Shown: in pieces, positions 6,880 to 15,160 of the stretch
Layout of the letters: every line of letters starts with the position of its first letter
Numbering within the stretch: position 1 is the first letter of the stretch
From: an uncultured Eubacteriales bacterium
GTDB taxonomy: Bacteria; Bacillota; Clostridia; Oscillospirales; Oscillospiraceae
DNA: 64,000 nt
Reading direction: 5' to 3'
Assembly: GCA_900550165.1 (NCBI GenBank)
Contig: URQY01000004.1
Span: 1 to 64,000 of the forward strand
The notes under the pieces: model-generated
What the model saw: the letters and a program-made list of their open reading frames with translations, nothing else
Databases searched by the model: none
Told to the model about the DNA's origin: nothing
Made by a program: the position numbers and the translations under genes

Positions 6880-8070
6880 ATGAATGCCCTGAAGGAAGAC
6901 TGCCTGCGCCTGCACGATGAGCTCGTCGCGCTGCGGCGGGAATTCCACCGCGATCCCGAGCTCGGCCTGCACGAATATCACACGGCAGCGCGCATCGAGC
7001 GCGAGCTTGATCGCTGCGCCATCCCGCATGAGCGCATCGGCGAGACCGCCGTTGTCGCCCGTCTGCGCGGCACGGGCGCCGGCACCGGCGTCTGCGTGCT
7101 GCGCGCGGATATCGACGCCCTGCCCATCCAGGAGACGAACGACGTGCCCTACCGCTCCGAAACGCCGGGCGTGATGCACGCCTGCGGCCACGACGCGCAC
7201 ACGACGTGTCTAATCGGCGCGGCGAAGGTGCTGAGCGCACACCGCGCGGACTTCGGCGGTGAGGTGCGCTTCCTCTTCCAGCCTGCCGAGGAGATCGGCG
7301 AGGGCGCGCGCCCGCTCATCGCCGCGCACGTGCTCGACGGCGCGGACCGCGTCTTCGGCCTGCACACGGCGTCGGATCTGCCGTCCGGCACCGTGGGGCT
7401 GCGCCCCGGCTGCAACAATGCCGCCGTCGACCACTTCACCGTCCGCATCCACGGAAAGAGCGCGCACGTCTCCACGCCGCAGCTCGGTGCAGACGCGCTC
7501 TACATCGCAAGCGAGCTCGTCGTGGCGCTCCAGGCGATCGTCACGCGCACGACCTCGCCCATCGACCCCGTGCTCATCGGCGTGGGCAAGCTCAGCGCCG
7601 GCACAGCCTACAACGCCGTCGCGGAATTTGCCGAGCTCGAGGGCACGACGCGCACGCTCCTGCCCGAGACGCGCACGCACGTCCACGCGGCCATCGACGC
7701 CGCGGCGGAGCATATCTCCGCCCTCTACGGCGGCACAGTACAGATCGAATGGGAGGACTTCGCTCCCCCGCTTCTGAACGATGCGTCCGTCTGCGAGGAG
7801 GCCTCCCGGGTCGCCGCGGCCCTCGGCATCCCGACGACGAAGGAGCGCGCGCTGTCGCTCAGCGGAGACAACTTTGCCGACTACCTGCTGTACGTGAAGG
7901 GCGCTTACGCCTACCTCGGCACGGCGAACAGCGACAAGCCCCACACCTGCATCTCCAACCACCACGGCGACTTCGACATTGATGAAGCGGCACTGCCGCT
8001 CGGCGCAGCGCTCTACGCCGCGTATGCCGTCGAGGTCTGCCGGCGCGAAACGGGACAAGTCGCTTTTTGA
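6880..8070 (+). CDS. M20 family amidohydrolase (N-acyl-amino-acid deacylase/hippurate hydrolase type)
   Basis: A 396-residue zinc-dependent M20D peptidase-family protein. Metal and catalytic motifs are RADIDALPI, MHACGHDAHT, FQPAEEIGEGA, and a late SGDNFADYL containing the last ligand region; a dimerisation/lid domain is inserted in the middle. Such enzymes remove acyl groups from N-acyl amino acids or cleave short peptides. The start at 6880 follows AAGGAGC; the longer open frame back to 6601 is out of register with the preceding gene and not real. As the last gene of the metNIQ run it may release methionine from an imported conjugate (inference). Confidence 0.85.
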   Translation: MNALKEDCLRLHDELVALRREFHRDPELGLHEYHTAARIERELDRCAIPHERIGETAVVARLRGTGAGTGVCVLRADIDALPIQETNDVPYRSETPGVMHACGHDAHTTCLIGAAKVLSAHRADFGGEVRFLFQPAEEIGEGARPLIAAHVLDGADRVFGLHTASDLPSGTVGLRPGCNNAAVDHFTVRIHGKSAHVSTPQLGADALYIASELVVALQAIVTRTTSPIDPVLIGVGKLSAGTAYNAVAEFAELEGTTRTLLPETRTHVHAAIDAAAEHISALYGGTVQIEWEDFAPPLLNDASVCEEASRVAAALGIPTTKERALSLSGDNFADYLLYVKGAYAYLGTANSDKPHTCISNHHGDFDIDEAALPLGAALYAAYAVEVCRRETGQVAF

Positions 8071-8170
8071 CGGAAATTCCCGCACCGCTTTTTCGCTCAA
8101 ATCGTTTTTCCATATATCAACACCATCATCATCATAAATAGCGATAATAACGGTGTTTTATGCCGCGAAT

Positions 8171-8198
8171 TTGAATTGATTTTTATTTTTAATATGTT
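8171..8198 (+). promoter_or_regulatory. Candidate promoter of the binding-protein/permease/PHP operon
   Basis: TTGAAT (8171-8176), 16-base spacer, TATGTT (8193-8198) in an AT-rich stretch. Upstream, AACACC (8119-8124) and GGTGTT (8152-8157) form a wide inverted repeat. No other feature is seen in 8071-8265. Confidence 0.45.
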
Positions 8199-8265
8199 AC
8201 AGTGTATTCTTGTCGCTGCAACAGCGGCGGCAAGAAAAATCGCAAAATTTGAAAAGAGGTACGAA

Positions 8266-9327
8266 ATGAAAAAGCTGTTTTCTCTGCTGCTTTGTGTCGT
8301 GATGGTGCTCTCCCTGGTCGCCTGCGGCTCGAAGACTGATGACACGCAGACGCCCGACGAGCCCCAGGAGGATACCGCTCCCGAGCTCTCCGGCACCATG
8401 AAGGTCGTCGCCACCGGCGATGTCTACGGTCCCCTGTTCGACGCGTTCACCGCCGATACCGGCGTTACCGTCGAATGCCTGTCCATGTCCTCCGGTGAGG
8501 TGCTCTCCAAGCTCCGCGCCGAAGGCGGCACCCCGTCCGCCGATCTGTGGTTTGGCGGCGGTATCGACGCGTTCATGAGCGCCAAGGACGATGACCTGCT
8601 CGAGCCCGTCATGTTCGACGCGGCTGCCGATCTCGGCGACGAGTACAAGGACGCCGAGGGCTACTGGTACTCCAAGGGCATCACCATCGTTGGCTTCCTG
8701 CTCAACAACTCCCTCATGGAGGAGCTGGGCCTCACCGCTCCCGAGAGCTGGGATGACCTGACCGACAGCCAGTACGCCGGCGAGATCGTCATGTCCAACC
8801 CCGCTGTTTCCGGCACCAACTACGCCGTGGTCAACGCGCTCCTGCAGGCCAAGGGCGACGAGGGCTGGAACTACTTCGAGGCGCTCAACAACAACATCGC
8901 TTACTACGGCAAGCGCGGCTCCGACCCGAAGAACAAGGTTTCCTCCGGTGAGTTCGCTGTCGGTATCTCCTACATCGACGCCAGCATCGAGCAGGCCGCC
9001 GAGGAGAACGATCTGACCATCGTTTACCCCTCCGACGGTATGCCCTGGGTCCCCGAGGGTGTGGCCGTGTTCAAGAACGCTGAGAACGTCGACGCTGCCA
9101 AGTACTTCGTCGAGTGGCTCTTCAGCAGCGACGATCATCTCCGTCAGCTCGCCGAGATCGAGCAGAAGAACGGCATCAAGGTCATCAAGCCCTCCATCGA
9201 AGGCATTGAGCTGTCCTATGATCCCACCCTTCTCATGACTGAGGACCTGTCCCTGTTCGGCTCCCAGCGCACCGAGATCCTCGAGCGCTTTGAGCCCCTG
9301 ATGGGCGACAAGGCCGCTACGGAATAA
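8266..9327 (+). CDS. Extracellular solute-binding lipoprotein, Fe(3+)/phosphoester-type (family 1, FbpA/AfuA-like)
   Basis: A 353-residue lipoprotein with signal peptide and lipobox LVAC, followed by an acidic, Thr/Pro-rich linker and a two-lobed binding-protein domain. Segments such as ADLWFGGGIDAF, SNPAVSGTNYAVV and MPWVPEGVAVFK are typical of the FbpA/AfuA/PhnS-like group, whose members bind ferric iron, hexose phosphates or phosphonates. The start follows GAAAAGAGG. The permease ORF begins immediately after its stop (TAAATG). The presence of a PHP phosphoesterase in the operon favours an organophosphate ligand, but this is inference. Confidence 0.82.
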   Translation: MKKLFSLLLCVVMVLSLVACGSKTDDTQTPDEPQEDTAPELSGTMKVVATGDVYGPLFDAFTADTGVTVECLSMSSGEVLSKLRAEGGTPSADLWFGGGIDAFMSAKDDDLLEPVMFDAAADLGDEYKDAEGYWYSKGITIVGFLLNNSLMEELGLTAPESWDDLTDSQYAGEIVMSNPAVSGTNYAVVNALLQAKGDEGWNYFEALNNNIAYYGKRGSDPKNKVSSGEFAVGISYIDASIEQAAEENDLTIVYPSDGMPWVPEGVAVFKNAENVDAAKYFVEWLFSSDDHLRQLAEIEQKNGIKVIKPSIEGIELSYDPTLLMTEDLSLFGSQRTEILERFEPLMGDKAATE

Positions 9328-11025
9328 ATGAAGTCCGCCGGCATTATCCAAAAAAATACGGAAAAAAGGACATCTCACGATGTCCTTTTTTCCCTTTGTG
9401 AAAACGCGGTCGACAAGCTGATCTTATTTCTCCTGCTCGGGAGCGTGCTGCTGTTCATCCTCTGGCCCATCGCGTGCATCGCCCTGCGCAGCCTGCGCGG
9501 TGCGGACGGCGGCGTGAGCCTTGCGATGTTCGGCACCGTCCTGTGTCAGTACGGCGAAAGCCTGCGCAACAGCATCTTCGTCGGCGTCTGCACGGCGGTG
9601 CTTTCCACCGTCCTCTCGCTCTCGGCGGCGCTCGTGTGCGCCACGGCGCGCGGGTGGAAGCGGACGCTCTGTATGCTCATCATGCTCGTGGCGATGGTCT
9701 CGCCGCCGTTCGTCTCGTCGCTCGCCTATATCCAGCTCTACGGCCGCCGCGGATGGATCACCTATCGCCTGCTGCACCTGAGCTGGAACCCCTACAACTG
9801 CTGGGGCATCATCCTGATGCAGTCGATCTCGTTCGTGCCGCTCAACGCGATGTTCCTCTCCGGCATCCTCGAAAAGCTGGATGAGGGCAGCCTTCAGTCG
9901 GCGCGCGACCTGGGCGCAAGGGGCGGAGCCATCCTGCGTGATATCGTCCTGCCGCTCATCCGGCCTGCAACGCTCGTGTGTCTGCTGCTCTCGTTCGTCC
10001 GCTCGCTCGCGGACTTCGGCACGCCCATCATCATCGGCGGGCGCTTCAGCACGCTGGCCGCGGACATTTACCTGCAGGTCGTCGGGTATTCGGACCTTGA
10101 AAAGTCCTCGGCGATGAATATGTTCCTGCTTGTCCCGTCCATTGTCTTTTTCTTCATCTACCGCGCGCTGATGCGCCGCTCGGACAAGCTGACCGAGGGC
10201 AGCCGCGCCGCGCAGGGCGGGCTCGGGCTCACGCTGCCGCACTGCGGCGCGACGGGCTGGGGCATGATCGTGCTGAGCGCCGTCTTCTTCGTGATGATCG
10301 TGCTGCAATACGGCTGCGTGTTCCTCTCCGGCTTTCTGAAGAGCACGAAGGGCGTTTATTCCTTCACGCTGCAATACTGGGACCAGCTCTGGCGCGTCGG
10401 CTCGTCGACGATGCTGCGCAGCGTTCAGTACGCGCTCATCGTCTCCATCGTCGGCACGGTCTTTGCCATGCTCTTTGCCTACTACATGGACCGCCGCCGC
10501 ATCATCGGCCGCAATCTCTTCGACTGCCTGGCAACCCTGCCCTATATGCTGCCGGGCACGTGCTTCGGCATCGGCTACATCCTCGCGTTCAACCACGCGC
10601 CGCTCAAGCTCACAGGCACGGCCTTCATCGTGCTGGCCAATATGCTCTTCAAGCAGCTGCCGACCTCCACAAAGATCTGCACCGCGTCTCTGACGCTCCT
10701 GCCCGAGGTGCAGGAGCGCTCGGCGCGTGACCTCGGCGCGGGGCGGCTCGCCGTGCTGCGCGACGTGGTCTTTCCCGCGCTGCGCCCCGCATTTTTGAGC
10801 TGCTTTGTGTATAACTTCACAAGCAGTATGACGACGGCAGGCTCCATCATCTTCCTCATCGACGCCAGGCGGCAGCTCGCCGTCTTCAAGCTCTTCGACG
10901 CGGTGTATCAGGGCGACTACGCCCTCGCCTCGCTCATCGCGAGCGTCATCACCGTCATCGTTCTTCTTGTCGAGGGCCTTGCCTTCCTCATCACCCGGAA
11001 AGGAGAAAAACGCCGTGTATCTTGA
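9328..11025 (+). CDS. Fused two-domain ABC permease (FbpB/AfuB type)
   Basis: A 565-residue membrane protein made of two homologous permease halves, each with about six membrane segments and an EAA loop: SARDLGARGGAILRDIVLPL in the first half and SARDLGAGRLAVLRDVVFPA in the second. One polypeptide therefore supplies both permease domains, as in FbpB. The ATG at 9328 abuts the previous stop and has no good ribosome site, so translation is probably coupled. Codons 12-22 encode a terminator-like hairpin (9362-9391), so either the true start lies further on or the hairpin works within the coding region. No alternative in-frame start with a ribosome site was found. Confidence 0.85.
   Translation: MKSAGIIQKNTEKRTSHDVLFSLCENAVDKLILFLLLGSVLLFILWPIACIALRSLRGADGGVSLAMFGTVLCQYGESLRNSIFVGVCTAVLSTVLSLSAALVCATARGWKRTLCMLIMLVAMVSPPFVSSLAYIQLYGRRGWITYRLLHLSWNPYNCWGIILMQSISFVPLNAMFLSGILEKLDEGSLQSARDLGARGGAILRDIVLPLIRPATLVCLLLSFVRSLADFGTPIIIGGRFSTLAADIYLQVVGYSDLEKSSAMNMFLLVPSIVFFFIYRALMRRSDKLTEGSRAAQGGLGLTLPHCGATGWGMIVLSAVFFVMIVLQYGCVFLSGFLKSTKGVYSFTLQYWDQLWRVGSSTMLRSVQYALIVSIVGTVFAMLFAYYMDRRRIIGRNLFDCLATLPYMLPGTCFGIGYILAFNHAPLKLTGTAFIVLANMLFKQLPTSTKICTASLTLLPEVQERSARDLGAGRLAVLRDVVFPALRPAFLSCFVYNFTSSMTTAGSIIFLIDARRQLAVFKLFDAVYQGDYALASLIASVITVIVLLVEGLAFLITRKGEKRRVS
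9362..9391 (+). terminator. Terminator-like hairpin in the 5' end of the permease gene
   Basis: AAAAAAGGACATC and GATGTCCTTTTTT form 13 pairs with a TCAC loop, the 3' arm ending in six T. It would attenuate the permease and ATPase genes relative to the binding protein. It is unusual in lying inside the reading frame. Confidence 0.6.
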
Positions 11026-11785
11026 ACTTGACCATCTCAGCAAGCAATTTGACGGCAAATACGCCGTGCATGAGCTGTCCCTCGGTCTGGAAGAGGGCGG
11101 GCTGCTCTGCATCCTCGGCTCATCGGGCTGCGGCAAAACGACCACGCTCAACATGATCGGCGGCTTTCTCAGGCCGGACGGCGGATGCGTCCGCCTCGAC
11201 GGGCAGGATATCACTGCCCTGCCGCCCGAGCGCCGGCCCGTTTCTACCGTGTTCCAGTCCTACGGTCTGTTCCCGCACATGAGCGTGCTGCAAAACGTGA
11301 CCTACGGCCTGAAATTCCGCAATTATTCCCGCGCGGAGGCGAAGGAAAAGGGCCGCCGGTATCTGGAGCTCGTCGGCCTTGCCGAGCGCGAGGATGCGCG
11401 CATCAGCGAGCTCTCCGGCGGACAGCAGCAGCGCGTGGCGCTTGCCCGCGCGCTCATCGTCGAGCCAAAGCTGTGCCTTCTCGACGAGCCGCTGTCAAAC
11501 CTTGACGCGGCGCTGCGCGTGCGGATGCGCGGCGAGCTGAAGCGGCTGCAGCAGGAGCTCGGCACCACGATGGTCTTCGTCACGCACGACCAGGAGGAGG
11601 CGCTCATCCTGGCCGACTCCATCGCCGTGATGAGCGAGGGCGAGCTTTTGCAGCTCGGCTCGGCGGAGGAGGTCTTCCGTCATCCCGCCAACGACTACAT
11701 CGCGTCATTTCTCGGCCTCAACGACATTGTGTGGAAGGACGACGGCAGCGTGCTGAAGGTCATCCGCCACGGAGAAAAGGAGTAA
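11015..11785 (+). CDS. ABC transporter ATP-binding protein (FbpC/PotA type)
   Basis: A 256-residue ATPase with Walker A GSSGCGKTT, signature LSGGQQQR, Walker B CLLDEP and the His loop FVTHDQEEAL. It lacks the C-terminal TOBE extension found in longer PotA/FbpC proteins, ending soon after the ATPase core. Start GTG 11015 has GGAAAGGAG nine bases upstream and overlaps the permease gene by 11 bases. It energises the fused permease. The PHP gene follows six bases after its stop. Confidence 0.88.
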   Translation: MYLELDHLSKQFDGKYAVHELSLGLEEGGLLCILGSSGCGKTTTLNMIGGFLRPDGGCVRLDGQDITALPPERRPVSTVFQSYGLFPHMSVLQNVTYGLKFRNYSRAEAKEKGRRYLELVGLAEREDARISELSGGQQQRVALARALIVEPKLCLLDEPLSNLDAALRVRMRGELKRLQQELGTTMVFVTHDQEEALILADSIAVMSEGELLQLGSAEEVFRHPANDYIASFLGLNDIVWKDDGSVLKVIRHGEKE

Positions 11786-11791
11786 ACGCCC

Positions 11792-12418
11792 ATGCTTGTT
11801 GATATGCACCTGCACGAATGCACCTTCTCGACCGACAGCTTCCTCCACCTGGAGGAGATCGTCTCCATCGCAAAGGAAAAGGGTCTGGACGCGATCTGCA
11901 TCACGGACCACGACAGCATGGGTCTGCGCGAGCGCGCGGAGGCCTATTCCCGCGAGATCGGCTATCCCATCTTCGTCGGCGTGGAATTTTTCTCGCTCTG
12001 GGGCGATATCACCGCCTGGGGGATCGACAGCATCCCCGATCACCGCATCGACGCGCAGGATTTCATCGACCTGGTGCGCGAAAAGGACGGCTTCTGCGTC
12101 TCCTGCCACCCCTTCCGCAACAACAACCGCGGGCTGCGCGAGCATCTGCGCGACGTGCACGGTCTGGACGGTGTGGAGGTCCTCAACGGCAGCACCCCGC
12201 TCGAGGACAATCAGATGGCGCTGCGCTTTTGCCGCGAGCTGGGGCTCAAGGCCATCGGCGCGAGCGACGCGCACGTGCCCCAGCAGGTCGGCAAATACGT
12301 GACATGGCTGCCCGAAATGGTCACGACGCTGCCCGATTTCGTCACGGCGCTGCACACGCTGGAAACGCGTCCCGCCATCTGGACGGGCAGCGGCTACGAC
12401 GTTGTCACCGAATTTTAA
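11792..12418 (+). CDS. PHP domain phosphoesterase
   Basis: A 208-residue PHP-domain protein. Metal-binding motifs are DMHLHECTFSTDS at the start, CITDHDS, GVEFF, SCHPFRNNN and GASDAHVP near the end, so the trinuclear site looks complete. Relatives include YciV-type phosphodiesterases and histidinol-phosphatase-like enzymes. It starts six bases after the transporter ATPase stop and is clearly in the same operon, suggesting it hydrolyses the phosphate ester that the transporter brings in. The actual substrate is unknown. Confidence 0.85.
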   Translation: MLVDMHLHECTFSTDSFLHLEEIVSIAKEKGLDAICITDHDSMGLRERAEAYSREIGYPIFVGVEFFSLWGDITAWGIDSIPDHRIDAQDFIDLVREKDGFCVSCHPFRNNNRGLREHLRDVHGLDGVEVLNGSTPLEDNQMALRFCRELGLKAIGASDAHVPQQVGKYVTWLPEMVTTLPDFVTALHTLETRPAIWTGSGYDVVTEF

Positions 12419-12430
12419 GCGGAACTTTTC

Positions 12431-12461
12431 AGGAGACCGGCGCGCCATGCGCCGGTCTCCT
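12431..12461 (+). terminator. Hairpin at the end of the transporter/PHP operon
   Basis: AGGAGACCGGCGC and GCGCCGGTCTCCT pair over 13 bases with loop GCCAT. The following sequence (GTTCC) is T-poor, so termination efficiency is uncertain. Confidence 0.6.
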
Positions 12462-12528
12462 GTTCCATGGCGCTTTGTCATATGTGATATTCATGCAGGA
12501 AAACTGTAGTAATATTCCACAAGAAGCG

Positions 12529-12566
12529 CTTCTCCGGCGGAAAAAGATTCTCAAAATCTGGAGAAG
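12529..12566. repeat. Bulged inverted repeat upstream of the lysine-riboswitch promoter
   Basis: CTTCTCC (12529-12535) pairs with GGAGAAG (12560-12566), and AGATT (12545-12549) with AATCT (12555-12559), leaving a nine-base bulge. It ends 14 bases before the -35 box. It may be an operator or a leftover hairpin. The rest of 12462-12528 shows nothing recognisable. Confidence 0.4.
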
Positions 12567-12580
12567 TGGAAAATTAGGCA

Positions 12581-12609
12581 TTGACATTTTCCCGGCGCGG
12601 GAGTATGGT
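12581..12609 (+). promoter_or_regulatory. Promoter of the lysine riboswitch/amino-acid ABC operon
   Basis: TTGACA (12581-12586), 17-base spacer, TATGGT (12604-12609). Transcription should begin near 12616, about 35 bases before the aptamer. Confidence 0.85.
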
Positions 12610-12647
12610 AGCGCCAACAATTTCAAATGCCCGATCGCAAGGTCGGG

Positions 12648-12807
12648 AAGATAGAGGCGCGGCCGACAAGAGTAGCGCGTTCGCAACGGAGCAGAGATCC
12701 GGAGCGCGTGAAAGGGGAAGCCGCCGAAGTGGAAACGGGTCCTGTACCGTTTTTGCTGGTTCGTCAGAGAAGATCTGCCGGACTGTCACGTATGTGGAGC
12801 GCTATCG
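12648..12807 (+). promoter_or_regulatory. Lysine riboswitch (L-box) aptamer
   Basis: The conserved L-box elements appear in order: GATAGAGGCGC (from 12650), AGAGTA (12670), GGGGAAGCCGCCGAAG (12714-12729), CTGGTT with the GGACTGTCAC segment (12779-12789), and GTGGAGCGCTATC (12794-12806). P1 is closed by GATAG (12650-12654) with CTATC (12802-12806). Lysine riboswitches bind L-lysine and repress lysine synthesis or uptake genes. The expression platform is the terminator at 12869-12907. Confidence 0.9.
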
Positions 12808-12868
12808 AGGTCGGCAGGCTGTCCGTCCCCAAGGGGAAGATGGGTTTGCCGGATTGCAGTACATTTGC

Positions 12869-12907
12869 AGCCGTAAATGCTTCACAAAGCATTTACGGCT
12901 TTGTTTT
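12869..12907 (+). terminator. Riboswitch expression-platform terminator
   Basis: AGCCGTAAATGCTT (12869-12882) and AAGCATTTACGGCT (12887-12900) pair over 14 bases with loop CACA, followed by TTGTTTTTT. With lysine bound to the aptamer this stem should form and stop transcription before the transporter genes. Confidence 0.9.
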
Positions 12908-13000
12908 TTGTCTGCATCGGGAGTGCGAAGGATCCCTGAAAAAGCAGGACTCCCCTGTTTTTGAAAAATCAAACCCATCACAAGAAAGGAAACCACCACC

Positions 13001-13870
13001 ATGAAGCTCAGAACCTTTACCGCCCTCCTGCTGGCGGCCATCATGCTCTTCGCGCTCACCGCCTGCGGCAGTCAGGCCGCCGACGATTCCAGCACCGATC
13101 AGCAGCAGGAACAGCAGGACACCACTACAAACGAAAGCAACGAATTCCGCGTCGGCATGGAGTGCGCTTACGCCCCCAACAACTGGCAGGAGAGCGAAGC
13201 GACGGACTCGAACGTCCCCGTTGAAAACGTCGCCGGCGCGTATGCCGAGGGTTACGACGTGCAGATCGCCAAGGCCATCGCAGACGGTCTCGGCAAGGAC
13301 CTCGTCATCGTCAAGCTGAGCTGGGACGGCCTGATCGACGCGCTCAACCAGGGCCAGATTGACGCGATCATCGCCGGTATGATGGATACCGCCGAGCGCC
13401 GCGAGTCCATCAACTTCTCCGAGCCCTATCGCGAGACCACCTACGGCATCATGGTCCTCGCCGATTCCCCGTACTTAAACGCCACCTCCATTCAGGATTT
13501 TTCCGGTGCGGCCGTCCTCGGTCAGCAGGGCACGGCGCTCGATGACGTCATCGACCAGATCGAGGGCGTCGACCACCTCAGTCCCGTCGGCAGTGTGCCC
13601 GACATGATCTCCCGCCTGCAGCAGGGTTCCTGCGACGCCATCGTCATCAACGAGGAGAACGCGCAGGGCTACCTTGCTTCCAACCCGAACTTCCGCCTTG
13701 TCACCTTCACGGACGGCAACGGCTTCACCCTCCCGGCCAAGGGATCCTGCGTCGGCCTGCGCAAGAGCGACACCGAGCTGCTTGACCAGGTCAACAGCAT
13801 CCTCGCCACCCTCGACAAGGACACCCGCGCCGAGATGTGGCAGACCGCCGTTGACAACCAGCCGCAGTAA
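13001..13870 (+). CDS. Amino-acid ABC transporter substrate-binding lipoprotein (probable lysine)
   Basis: A 289-residue polar amino-acid binding protein. The signal peptide ends in lipobox LTAC (Cys about residue 23), then a Gln/Asp-rich linker and a bilobed domain with GYDVQIAKAIADGLG, GQIDAIIAGMMDT and RRESINFSEPY, the hallmark segments of family 3 binding proteins. It lies behind AAGGAAACC and is controlled by the lysine riboswitch, which argues for lysine as ligand. The permease gene follows after 96 bases. Confidence 0.88.
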   Translation: MKLRTFTALLLAAIMLFALTACGSQAADDSSTDQQQEQQDTTTNESNEFRVGMECAYAPNNWQESEATDSNVPVENVAGAYAEGYDVQIAKAIADGLGKDLVIVKLSWDGLIDALNQGQIDAIIAGMMDTAERRESINFSEPYRETTYGIMVLADSPYLNATSIQDFSGAAVLGQQGTALDDVIDQIEGVDHLSPVGSVPDMISRLQQGSCDAIVINEENAQGYLASNPNFRLVTFTDGNGFTLPAKGSCVGLRKSDTELLDQVNSILATLDKDTRAEMWQTAVDNQPQ

Positions 13871-13966
13871 GGCCCCACGCACCGCCGCCGCTGCGATTGC
13901 GGCGGCGGGCACGCGAAGCACAGCACAAGATCGGGCGCGCTTCGCACCACGAAGGAGGAATCACAA

Positions 13967-15148
13967 ATGACCGCACCCACCGCGCCCCGGCAGAACTTCA
14001 TCACCCGGGATCACCGTTACGTTTATTTAGGCGGAAGCCTTATCGCCCTGCTGGGCCTTGGTATGTTCTATTCCGCCCCCAGTCCGTACAGCTTTATCCC
14101 CGCGCAGTCCGTGTTCGGCACGGCGCTCGCGGTGATCTGCTGGTTCTTCCTCGGCGTGAGCGCCATGGCGCTGCTCGTCAAGTGGGCCTACTGGAACAGC
14201 TATGACGGCACCGTCATGAAGCGCCCGCTCATCATGCGCATCAGTCGCTACCTCTCCTATCTGGATGCCGCGGCCTGCGCGCTGCTGGTGCTGGACCGCT
14301 TTATCCTCAAGCTCGCCTACATCGTCAATACCGCCATCCACGCCGAGAGCAATCCGACCGAGACGCTCTCCACCATGGTCTACATGGCGTATAACCAGCG
14401 CTCGCTCTTCGCCATCGGCATTTCGTACACGGTGCGTCTGGCACTGTTCGGCACGGCCATTGCGTTCGTGCTGTCGCTGCTCATGGTGTTTCTCCGCATT
14501 CAGGAGCCGGACAAGCGCGACAACGACTTTGTAAAGTTCCTCAAGATCGTTGCCAACAAGTTCTCCCGCTTCTACATCTTCGTCATCCGCGGCACGCCGA
14601 TGATGGTGCAGTCGCTCATCCTTTATAACGCCGTGTTCGGTCTTTTCAAGCGCACGGGTATGAGTGTTTCGGACATCAACCGTGTCTGGCCTCTGTTCTT
14701 AGCAGGTCTTGTCACCGTTTCCCTCAACTCCACGGCTTACCTCGCCGAGGTCCTGCGCGGCGGCATCCTCGCCGTGGACGCGGGCCAGATGGAGGCCGCG
14801 CGCTCGCTCGGCATGACGCACTGGCAGGCCATGCGCAAGGTCGTCTTCCCGCAGGCCATCAAAAATTCGCTTCCCGCCATCGGCAACGAATTCATCATCA
14901 ACATCAAGGATTCGTCCGTGCTGTGCGTCGTCGGCGTGTCCGACCTGATGTTCATGACCCGCTCGGTCGCCGGTATTTATTATAAAGGTACCGAGTGCTA
15001 TCTCATCGCTGCCATCGTTTACCTCATCCTCACGTATCTTTCCTCGCTCCTGCTCAAAGCCCTTACGGGCAAGATGACCGCGCCGGACAACACCAAGCGG
15101 CACCAGGGCAACCACACCGTCGACCTGGGGCTTCCCAGCTCGAACTGA
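13967..15148 (+). CDS. Amino-acid ABC transporter permease with N-terminal membrane extension
   Basis: A 393-residue permease of the His/Glu/Gln/Arg/opine family. The core begins near residue 150 (SYTVRLALFGTAIAF) and carries the EAA loop EAARSLGMTHWQAMRKVVFP followed by NSLPAIGNEFI. Core proteins are about 220-240 aa; here some 145 additional N-terminal residues add about three hydrophobic segments (near 22-38, 48-70, 92-115). Ribosome site GAAGGAGG precedes the ATG. The matching ATPase gene lies 12 bases downstream but is broken, so the transporter may be non-functional or may borrow another ATPase. Confidence 0.87.
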   Translation: MTAPTAPRQNFITRDHRYVYLGGSLIALLGLGMFYSAPSPYSFIPAQSVFGTALAVICWFFLGVSAMALLVKWAYWNSYDGTVMKRPLIMRISRYLSYLDAAACALLVLDRFILKLAYIVNTAIHAESNPTETLSTMVYMAYNQRSLFAIGISYTVRLALFGTAIAFVLSLLMVFLRIQEPDKRDNDFVKFLKIVANKFSRFYIFVIRGTPMMVQSLILYNAVFGLFKRTGMSVSDINRVWPLFLAGLVTVSLNSTAYLAEVLRGGILAVDAGQMEAARSLGMTHWQAMRKVVFPQAIKNSLPAIGNEFIINIKDSSVLCVVGVSDLMFMTRSVAGIYYKGTECYLIAAIVYLILTYLSSLLLKALTGKMTAPDNTKRHQGNHTVDLGLPSSN

Positions 15149-15160
15149 CAGGAGGGCGCT

